DNA from: Udaeobacter sp963836455
Lineage (GTDB): Bacteria > Verrucomicrobiota > Verrucomicrobiia > Chthoniobacterales > UBA10450
Assembly: GCA_963836455.1 (NCBI GenBank)
Contig: CAWIJH010000008.1
Coordinates: forward strand, 1-64,000
Direction of reading: 5' to 3'
Length of the DNA stretch: 64,000 bases
Shown here piece by piece: positions 57,960 through 64,000 of the stretch (its first letter is position 1; each line of letters starts with the position of its first letter). Under the pieces are notes generated by a model. The model saw only the letters and a list, made by a program, of their open reading frames with translations. It ran no database searches and was not told the DNA's origin. Position numbers and translations under genes: made by a program.

Positions 57960-58755
57960 GTGAAAGTGGTTTTATTTTGCGGCGGTTTCGGCATGCGGAT
58001 GCGCGAATACTCCGAAGCTTTACCCAAGCCAATGGTGCCGATTGGGTATCGTCCCATCCTTTGGCATATAATGAAGTATTACGCCCATTACGGACACAAA
58101 GATTTTATTTTGTGTTTAGGTTACAAGGCTGACGTTATAAAAAAGTATTTCCTCGAATACGACGAGTGTGTGTCAAATGACTTTGTCCTTTCCAGCGGCG
58201 GCAAGAATGTTGAATTGCTGAGTAGCGACATCGATGACTGGAACATCACTTTCGTCGATACAGGGCTTACGTCGAACATTGGTCAGCGTCTGAAAGCTGT
58301 CCAAAGGCAGCTTGAAGGAGAGGAGATGTTCCTTGCCAACTACACCGATGGTCTTTCGGACGTACCGCTTCCTGCAGTCATTGAGTCTTTCAAGGATAGC
58401 GGCAATATCGCCTGCTTTGTGGGTGTGAAGCCGCGGGCCAGCTTCCATCTTATCACGATGAAGTCCGGTGGCGTCGGTGACGAGCATCGAGCACATCGCT
58501 AAATCAGGGGCACAGATGAATGGAGGGTTCATGGTGTTGCGGCCGGAGATCTTCAGTTACATGAAGGATGGCGAGGAACTCGTAGAAGAACCGTTCCGGC
58601 GACTCATTGGCGATGGCCGGCTGATGGTCTATCCACATGACGGCTACTGGGCCTGCATGGATACTTTCAAAGAAAAGCAGGACCTTGAAGACCTCTTCGG
58701 CCGAGGCAGTGCTCCTTGGGCAGTGTGGAATCACCAGCACGAAATCAAGAAATGA
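57960..58755 (+). CDS. rfbF: Glucose-1-phosphate cytidylyltransferase-like nucleotidyltransferase (frameshift near 58473)
   Basis: Makes a CDP-sugar from a sugar-1-phosphate and CTP. GTG 57960, preceded by GGAGAAGAG, gives VVLFCGGFGMRMREYSEALP (the nucleotide-binding loop), then KPMVPIGYRPILWHIMKYY and DFILCLGYKADVIKKYF, typical of RfbF rather than RmlA. The frame is lost after MKSGGV and resumes one base over as VTSIEHIAKSGAQMNGGFMV to 58755; the break is an extra base in GGCGTCGGTGACG. About 264 aa. The stop overlaps the next ATG. A CDP-glucose 4,6-dehydratase is not seen in this window. Confidence 0.8.
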
Positions 58756-59408
58756 TTTCGTGCAATCTGAAGGGTGTGAAGCGCGTGCTGTGCCTGGGAG
58801 CGCACAGCGACGACATCGAGATCGGCTGCGGTGGCACACTGCTGCGGATGATTGAGCAGTCGGAGAGCATCGAATTTTACTGGCTGGTGCTGTGTTCCAA
58901 TCCAACGCGAGCCAAAGAAGCCAAGCGCAGCGCGAACGCCTTCCTGAGCGGCGCAAGGAACAAAACGGTCGTTGTGAAATCCTTTCGAGATGGATTTCTT
59001 CCCTACGTCGGCTCCCCGATCAAAGAATGCTTCGAGGAACTTAAGAAAGTCTTCACGCCCGATGTAATCTTCACGCATTGCCGGCATGATCTTCACCAGG
59101 ACCACCGCCTGGTGTGCGAGTTAACGTGGAACACGTTTCGTAATCACCTCATCCTCGAATACGAGATCCCGAAATACGATGCTGATCTGCGCTCACCTAA
59201 TTTTTTCGTACCGCTGAGCGAGACCCAAGCGCGCAAAAAAGTGAAGAGCCTGATTGCGGTACTTTAATACGCAGCAGAATAAGCAGTGGTTCTCTGAAGA
59301 ATTGTTTTACGGTTTGATGCGGCTGCGAGCCACTCGAGGCCGCCTCGCCCGACCCGATATGCGGAGGCTTTTTGTTGCCGGAAAATGCTTCTCGGAGCGG
59401 TGAATTGA
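58752..59408 (+). CDS. PIG-L/LmbE-family deacetylase (C-terminal frameshifts)
   Basis: Zinc-dependent N-deacetylase. ATG 58752 overlaps the previous stop. VLCLGAHSDDIEIGCGGT is the A-H-x-D-D zinc motif (Ser for the usual Pro) and FTHCRHDLHQDHRLV the H-x3-D-x-H motif. The frame stops at 59267, but the family's ending follows in other frames: YFNTQQNKQWFSEELFYGLM, then RYAEAFCCRKMLLGAVN stopping at 59406-59408. The first break is at GCGGTAC (59257-59262), where dropping one G restores the frame; the second lies near 59330-59350. Probably removes an acetyl group from a nucleotide amino sugar. Confidence 0.75.
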
Positions 59409-59453
59409 GCCGGGAGCCGGGCCTCGGGAAATTCGCCGCTCCGAATTCTACCC

Positions 59454-60657
59454 ATGCATGAGTACGTAATCATTGGAGGGGGAATCGTCGGATTGGCGAC
59501 GGCTGTGGCGGTCGGCAAAAAGTATCCCAAGGCGAGGATCCTCGTCCTGGAAAAGGAGCAGGATGTTGCGCAACACCAGACTGGCCGAAACAGCGGTGTC
59601 ATCCATTCAGGTATCTATTACAAGCCAGGAAGTCTGAAAGCCAGATTCGCGCGGGAAGGCAACCGCTCAATGGTTGAATTTTGCAGCGAGCACGGCATCA
59701 AACATGCAGTCTGCGGAAAAGTGATCATTGCCACCAAACCGTCGGAACTTCCGCTCTTGGAGAGTTTGTTTCAACGCGGCCTCGATCACCAGCTTGCTGT
59801 TACGCGGCTCTCGCCTGAACAAGTCCAGGAAATTGAGCCGCATGTGCGCTGCCTCGCCGGCATCAATGTTCGCTCTACGGCAATCGTGAACTACCGCGAG
59901 GTTTCTGCGAAATATGTTGAGCTGGTTAAATCAAACGGCGGAACTGTGCGAACGGGCATCCGGGTTGACCGCTTGCGCAAGGTGAACGGGACTCAAGTCG
60001 TCGAAACAGCTCACGGAGACTTTGAGGCCGGATTCATCATTAACTGCGCAGGTCTGTTTAGCGATCGTGTGGCTCGCCAAAGTGGCCTCGATCCAGCCGC
60101 GAAAATTGTCCCGTTCCGGGGCGAGTCACTACGAATTGGTCCCTGAAAAGCGGCATCTCGTAAAGAGTTTAATTTACCCGGTGCCCAATCCCGACTTTCC
60201 ATTTCTAGGGGTTCATTTTACGCGCATGATTGATGGCTGCGTGCACGCCGGGCCCAACGCCGTGCTCGCCTTCAAGCGCGAGGGCTATAGCAGGACGGAC
60301 ATCAACTGTGCCGACTTGTTTGAAACCCTTACGTTCTCCGGTTTTTGGAACCTGGCGCGGAGATATTATCGAGATGGGATTATGGAGATGTTGCGTTCTG
60401 TGAGCAAACGTGCGTTCGTCAAGAGCCTTCAGCAACTCATCCCCGAAATAACTGAAGATGACTTGGTTCCGACGCATTCCGGAGTGCGGGCGCAAGCGTT
60501 GATGCCAGATGGAAAATTGGTGGACGATTTCCTGATTGTGAAGGAAAAAAATTCTATTCACGTCTGCAACGCCCCCTCGCCGGCGGCGACTGCGTCACTT
60601 GAAATCGGGCGCTTCATTGCCAATCAACTTCCGAACGTCACGCTGGCTGGGATGTGA
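59454..60657 (+). CDS. lhgO: L-2-hydroxyglutarate oxidase-like FAD-dependent oxidoreductase (frameshift near 60126)
   Basis: Membrane-associated flavoenzyme of the DAO family. YVIIGGGIVGLATAVAVGKK is the FAD-binding motif, VAQHQTGRNSGVIHSGIYY the family signature and INCAGLFSDRVARQSG the later FAD contact. The first frame ends just after VPFRGES; one base over from about 60126 it reads YELVPEKRHLVKSLIYPVPN and FPFLGVHFTRMIDGCVHAGP to 60657. GAGTCACTACG should be GAGTACTACG to give the conserved FRGEYYEL. About 400 aa. L-2-hydroxyglutarate oxidation is the known activity; its place in a sugar locus is unexplained. Confidence 0.83.
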
Positions 60658-60734
60658 GCTTCTCAGCTTCAGGCAGGGCAAATCGATCGACCGACGTCGC
60701 TTGCTGTTTTAAAAACGGTCTTTAACTATTCAGA

Positions 60735-62021
60735 ATGAAAATAGCTGTAGTCGGTCTCGGTTATGTTGGATTACCGCTGGCAATCCAATTTGCGCGTGCG
60801 GATGTGACGGTTCTGGGGCTCGACATTGATGCCGCGAAGGTGGAATCGATCAATCAGGCGCGCAGTTATATCAAGCACATTTCGTCAGAAGCCATCGAGG
60901 AAGTCGTCAAGCGAGACAGGCTCTGCGCATCCACCGATTTCAATCTGGTGAGGGAAGTTGAAGCAGTGATTATTTGTGTGCCGACCCCTTTAAGTAGAAA
61001 TCGGGAGCCGGATCTTTCATTTGTTCTCGAAACGGGCCGAACGATAGCGCCGCATCTCTCGAGAGGGGCTTTGGTAGTTCTCGAATCGACAACCTATCCC
61101 GGCACAACAGATGAGGATTTGCGGGCTGTCCTGGAGGAAGGCTCCGGTATGAAGGCTGGCGTAGATTTTCACCTGGCTTTTTCGCCGGAACGAGAGGATC
61201 CAGCCAACGAACAGAGCAAGGTGAAACTAATTCCGAAGGTGGTGGGCGGTTATACTCCCGCGTGCCTTGAGCGCGCGATTACGCTTTATAGCAAAACGAT
61301 CGACAAAGTTGTGCCCGTCTCTTCGTGTCGCGTAGCTGAAGCGACCAAGCTTCTGGAGAACATCTTCCGCAGCGTCAATATCGCGCTGGTCAATGAGCTC
61401 AAAATTGTCTACGGCGCCATGGGAATTGACATCTGGGAAGTTATTGAAGCCGCCAAGACGAAGCCGTTTGGCTTTATGCCATTTTATCCGGGTCCTGGGC
61501 TCGGCGGGCACTGTATTCCGATCGATCCATTTTATCTCACATGGAAGGCTCGCGAATACGGTCAACACACACGTTTCATCGAGCTGGCCGGTGAGATCAA
61601 TACGCGGATGCCAGAGCGGGTTGTGCACCGGGTCGGGGATGCGCTCAACGCCCAAAGCAAGGCCATCAAGGGATCTAACATCCTGGTTCTAGGCATTGCG
61701 TACAAAGCAAATGTAGATGATGAGCGCGAGTCGCCCAGTTACGTATTGATGGAACTATTGGCGGAAAGAGGCGCAGAAGTGGCATACCACGATCCCTATG
61801 TGCCAGTGATCAAACCAACCCGTGAGCACCCGCAATTTGCCGGAATAAAATCAATCGACTGGAACCGCTCCACGATAGAAAACTTCGATGTGGTACTTAT
61901 TGCGACAAACCATTCATCAGTGAATTACCGCGAGCTCGGCGCCTGGGCGCGATGCATAGTCGATACCCGGAATGCGATGGCTGATGTACCGCTTGCGCCG
62001 GGAAAAGTTTGGAAAGCATAA
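60735..62021 (+). CDS. wbpA: UDP-N-acetyl-D-glucosamine 6-dehydrogenase (WbpA/WecC-type)
   Basis: NAD-dependent oxidation of a UDP-N-acetylhexosamine to the uronic acid. KIAVVGLGYVGLPLAIQFAR opens the Rossmann domain, IICVPTPLSRNREPDLSFV is the characteristic WbpA-type segment, FSPEREDPANEQ follows, and the catalytic Cys is C260 in GPGLGGHCIPIDPFYLTWK. LGIAYKANVDDERESPSYVL ends the third domain. 428 aa, intact. With WbpB-, WbpE- and WbpD-like proteins elsewhere in the window this would complete a route to a UDP-2,3-diacetamido-uronic acid. A truncated relative lies at 40244. Confidence 0.87.
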   Translation: MKIAVVGLGYVGLPLAIQFARADVTVLGLDIDAAKVESINQARSYIKHISSEAIEEVVKRDRLCASTDFNLVREVEAVIICVPTPLSRNREPDLSFVLETGRTIAPHLSRGALVVLESTTYPGTTDEDLRAVLEEGSGMKAGVDFHLAFSPEREDPANEQSKVKLIPKVVGGYTPACLERAITLYSKTIDKVVPVSSCRVAEATKLLENIFRSVNIALVNELKIVYGAMGIDIWEVIEAAKTKPFGFMPFYPGPGLGGHCIPIDPFYLTWKAREYGQHTRFIELAGEINTRMPERVVHRVGDALNAQSKAIKGSNILVLGIAYKANVDDERESPSYVLMELLAERGAEVAYHDPYVPVIKPTREHPQFAGIKSIDWNRSTIENFDVVLIATNHSSVNYRELGAWARCIVDTRNAMADVPLAPGKVWKA

Positions 62022-62159
62022 TCAAACGAACCGCGGATTTCGCGGATGGTTCGACCGAGGGCAAAATAAATTGCCCCAATGCAAAAATTTTCCTTGCGAT
62101 GAGCATTGATCCTGATACGACTTACCGCGGCGTACCGCCAGGAACGGTAGGCCGCGCTT

Positions 62160-63800
62160 ATGAACGTGTCGGGAAAAATCGTTCTATTTATCCTTATTTG
62201 TACTGGCTTTCCAGCTCTCCGCTGCGGGGCCACGACGTACCAGTCAGACGGCTCGGTGGCGAGTGTGCAAGGTCTGCAAAACGCAGTGCTAAACGGCGAC
62301 ACGATTACGCTACCGGCTGGCACGTTCACATGGTCAACGACCTTGAGAATCAACAAGGCGATCACGCTGCAAGGCGCAGGAATAGGCGCGACCATCGTTA
62401 GGGACAATGCCAGCAACGTTAAGCTGATCGATTGCTCGCTTGTCGCCTCGCGACTGACCAGAATCACAGGGATAGAGTTCCAGGACGGCGGCAGGACGCC
62501 AACCGCTGCGGCACCGGGCGGCATCATTCATATTGAGGGGAGCAACACGAACGGGAGCCTGTTCAGATTCGACCATTGCAAATGGACTGATCTAAACGGC
62601 TACTTCGTGGCGAATACAGTCATCGGCGTCGTAGATCACAACATCGTTACGGTTGGGAATCATGTTTACGAATGGATGTATCCATACGGAAGCGCGTGGA
62701 ACGGGGCAGCGTACGGGGATGGCAGTTGGGCCGCGCCAGCGAACTACGGGTCATCACAGTTTTTATTTATCGAGGACAACACATTCACTTGCACTCGAAC
62801 GACAATTCAGGGAACACTCACAGACGGTTTCAACGGCGCGCGATTCGTTGTTCGGCACAACAGCGTCAACAACTTCGTAATCGGGAATCACGGCACTGAG
62901 TCGCCGGGGCGCGGGCGCAGCAGCCGGGCGATGGAGATTTACAACAATCGGATCGACTGTCATCACGTTAATCGCTTTGTGTCCGGCGACAGGGGCGGCG
63001 GCGAGTTGTTCCACCACAACACCATCACGAACTGTGGCGGTACAAGCACATTAGCAACACTTAGCGCGTTCAGAATGATAGCGCCGTTTTTCCAGTGGGG
63101 CGGCGCGGACGGAGCGAATGGATGGGACAAGAACAATGTCAGTAATCCGTTCTATTCAGGCACAGCGGCAAGCGCAGGCAACCTCACTGTTACTGCTTCA
63201 GATAGTCGGTGGGCGGTTAATCAATGGGCCGGCTACACGATTAAGAAGACATCTGGCTCTGGCGGATTCGCATATATCGAGAGCAATACCGCGAACACCA
63301 TCCACTTTGGGCCCGGATTCAATAGCAATCTGTCATTCACGGCAGGAGACACGTTCAAAATCAACAGGGTGAATCAATCAATCGACCAACCGGGCGTTGG
63401 ACAAAGCACGCTGCTTAGTGGCGACAACCCCACGCCGCCACCGAACTGGAATCAGGTGGTTGAGGCTTGCTACATCTGGAACAACACGAGTGACGGACAG
63501 CCGTTTAACACTTTCGCTGCTGAGACATCGAACATTAAGCAGGGCGTCAATTACTTTAACAACATGGCGATGCCGGGATACACACAGTACGCGTATCCGC
63601 ACCCCTTGGTTACAGGGCAGCCACCGCCACCGGCTCCGCCACCGACTCCGCCACCGAGCACCACACGGTGTGCCCAATTACAACAGCGTCTAGAGCGACT
63701 CCAACGTCGACAACAACGGTTACAGAAACGCCATCGGCAAAACCCTCGCTTAAACCGACGGATACGCCGGATCCAAGACCAACTCCAACAGTGCGTCTAA
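62160..63800 (+). CDS. Secreted right-handed parallel beta-helix protein, copy B
   Basis: 546 aa. ATG 62160 gives the signal peptide KIVLFILICTGFPALRCGA, then the beta-helix with LPAGTFTWSTTLRINKAITL, HIEGSNTNGSLFRFDHC and the repeated turns VVDHNIVTV and VVRHNSVNNFVIGNHGTES. Unlike copy A (13632) it is fully open. After a Pro-rich stretch (QPPPPAPPPTPPPSTT) comes a Gln/Arg-rich coiled-coil tail flanked by Cys residues (CAQLQQRLERLQRRQQRLQ), unrelated to copy A's tail. Likely secreted; function unknown, with polysaccharide lyase, hydrolase or adhesin as options. Confidence 0.8.
   Translation: MNVSGKIVLFILICTGFPALRCGATTYQSDGSVASVQGLQNAVLNGDTITLPAGTFTWSTTLRINKAITLQGAGIGATIVRDNASNVKLIDCSLVASRLTRITGIEFQDGGRTPTAAAPGGIIHIEGSNTNGSLFRFDHCKWTDLNGYFVANTVIGVVDHNIVTVGNHVYEWMYPYGSAWNGAAYGDGSWAAPANYGSSQFLFIEDNTFTCTRTTIQGTLTDGFNGARFVVRHNSVNNFVIGNHGTESPGRGRSSRAMEIYNNRIDCHHVNRFVSGDRGGGELFHHNTITNCGGTSTLATLSAFRMIAPFFQWGGADGANGWDKNNVSNPFYSGTAASAGNLTVTASDSRWAVNQWAGYTIKKTSGSGGFAYIESNTANTIHFGPGFNSNLSFTAGDTFKINRVNQSIDQPGVGQSTLLSGDNPTPPPNWNQVVEACYIWNNTSDGQPFNTFAAETSNIKQGVNYFNNMAMPGYTQYAYPHPLVTGQPPPPAPPPTPPPSTTRCAQLQQRLERLQRRQQRLQKRHRQNPRLNRRIRRIQDQLQQCV
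62358..63583 (+). repeat. Direct repeat, right copy (pairs with 13885-15110)
   Basis: Same length and orientation as the left copy, 48,473 bases away, about 96% identical. It brackets essentially the whole locus between 15 and 62 kb together with the left copy. No transposase, integrase or terminal inverted repeat lies at either edge. Confidence 0.85.
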
Positions 63801-63933
63801 AGTCCACCGCACGGCAACATGGGCGATACAATGGTGACTCGCATTCCCGCAAAAAAGAAAGAAGGGTCAAAGAAAAGTCGGACAATTGCATGGCCGAACG
63901 TCCTTCTCCTGACCCTTTGAGCGTGCTCTCCCG

Positions 63934-64000
63934 TTAGGGAACATTTGCTCTCACTGCTTTGGCGTATTTGTCTTGCGCTTCAGCAATGTTATGGAGTAAA
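63934..64000 (-). CDS. Possible C-terminal end of a convergent gene (partial)
   Basis: Read on the minus strand from the window edge: LLHNIAEAQDKYAKAVRANVP then TAA (63936-63934). Amphipathic, alanine-rich composition looks like a real protein end, and it would be the only minus-strand gene and converge on the beta-helix gene, but 21 residues are too few to identify. 63801-63933 shows no gene. Confidence 0.3.
   Translation of the reverse strand, partial: LLHNIAEAQDKYAKAVRANVP

Noticed and set aside
59342..59373. Possible terminator: GCCTC, 17-base loop, GAGGC followed by five T
   Set aside because: The stem is only 5 bp and the segment codes for the C-terminus of the PIG-L deacetylase once frameshifts are corrected (RYAEAFCCRK).
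40812..60130. Programmed ribosomal frameshifting as a cause of the many shifts
   Set aside because: The sites lack slippery heptamers with downstream structures, occur in many unrelated genes, and in the tandem repeats differ between otherwise identical copies.
13885..63583. The beta-helix repeats as ends of a transposon or integrative element
   Set aside because: No transposase, integrase, terminal inverted repeat or target duplication is seen at either copy.

Overview
The window is one long polysaccharide locus, with almost every gene on the + strand. I recognise a sugar-phosphate initiating transferase, a Wzc-like chain-length protein, a Wzx-like flippase, a broken Wzy/O-antigen-ligase-type protein and about ten glycosyltransferases. 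Around them are nucleotide-sugar enzymes and many modifying enzymes: acyl-, pyruvyl-, methyl- and amidotransferases and deacetylases. The host is probably a soil-type Gram-negative bacterium. The Thr/Pro-rich linkers, parallel beta-helix secreted proteins, DUF2341 and PQQ-sugar-dehydrogenase domains and moderate GC fit Verrucomicrobiota (Chthoniobacterales/Udaeobacter-like) best, with Acidobacteriota as an alternative. This is inference; no 16S or marker gene is present.

Layout. 0.3-12 kb: initiating transferase, WbpB- and WbpE-like enzymes, Wzc-like protein, deacetylase, AlgD-like GDP-mannose dehydrogenase, GT4, WbpD-like acetyltransferase and a second WbpE-like aminotransferase. 12-15 kb: broken polymerase/ligase and beta-helix protein copy A. 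15-18.6 kb: epimerase, oxidoreductase and GT2. 18.7-21.3 kb: the most unusual part, a left-handed beta-helix acyltransferase, a carrier protein, a class II synthetase-like amino acid:[carrier protein] ligase and a GNAT. 21.4-25.4 kb: deacetylase-like protein, alpha/alpha-toroid protein and methyltransferase. 25.4-32 kb: two asparagine-synthetase-like proteins, a GNAT/FemAB protein, a GT4 and two tRNA genes. 32-41.6 kb: GT9, GT4, four GT2s, flippase and a DUF218 protein carrying a dehydrogenase remnant. 41.8-47.5 kb: pyruvyltransferase, CheR-like methyltransferase, two SDRs and an oxidoreductase. 47.8-55.9 kb: what looks like one giant secreted protein (about 2,680 codons) with a PQQ dehydrogenase propeller, PKD/Ig-like domains, three DUF2341-LamG repeats and two LamG-like/FN3 modules. 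56-62 kb: RmlC-like epimerase, SAF-domain oxidoreductase, sugar-1-phosphate cytidylyltransferase, PIG-L deacetylase, L-2-hydroxyglutarate oxidase and WbpA-like dehydrogenase. 62.2-63.8 kb: beta-helix protein copy B, about 96% identical to copy A over 1.2 kb.

How the genes fit together. WbpA-, WbpB-, WbpE- and WbpD-like enzymes are all present and could make a UDP-diacetamido-uronic acid. AlgD would supply GDP-mannuronic acid. The asparagine-synthetase-like proteins could amidate such uronic acids, as proposed for WbpS in Pseudomonas. The carrier-protein module could supply activated amino acids for N-aminoacylation of amino sugars.

Caution. About 20 of some 50 genes are interrupted by single-base frameshifts although their motifs are conserved on both sides. 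Many are probably sequence errors. An unusual share lie at the tetramer GTAC. I give frameshifted genes as one span where the pieces clearly belong together.
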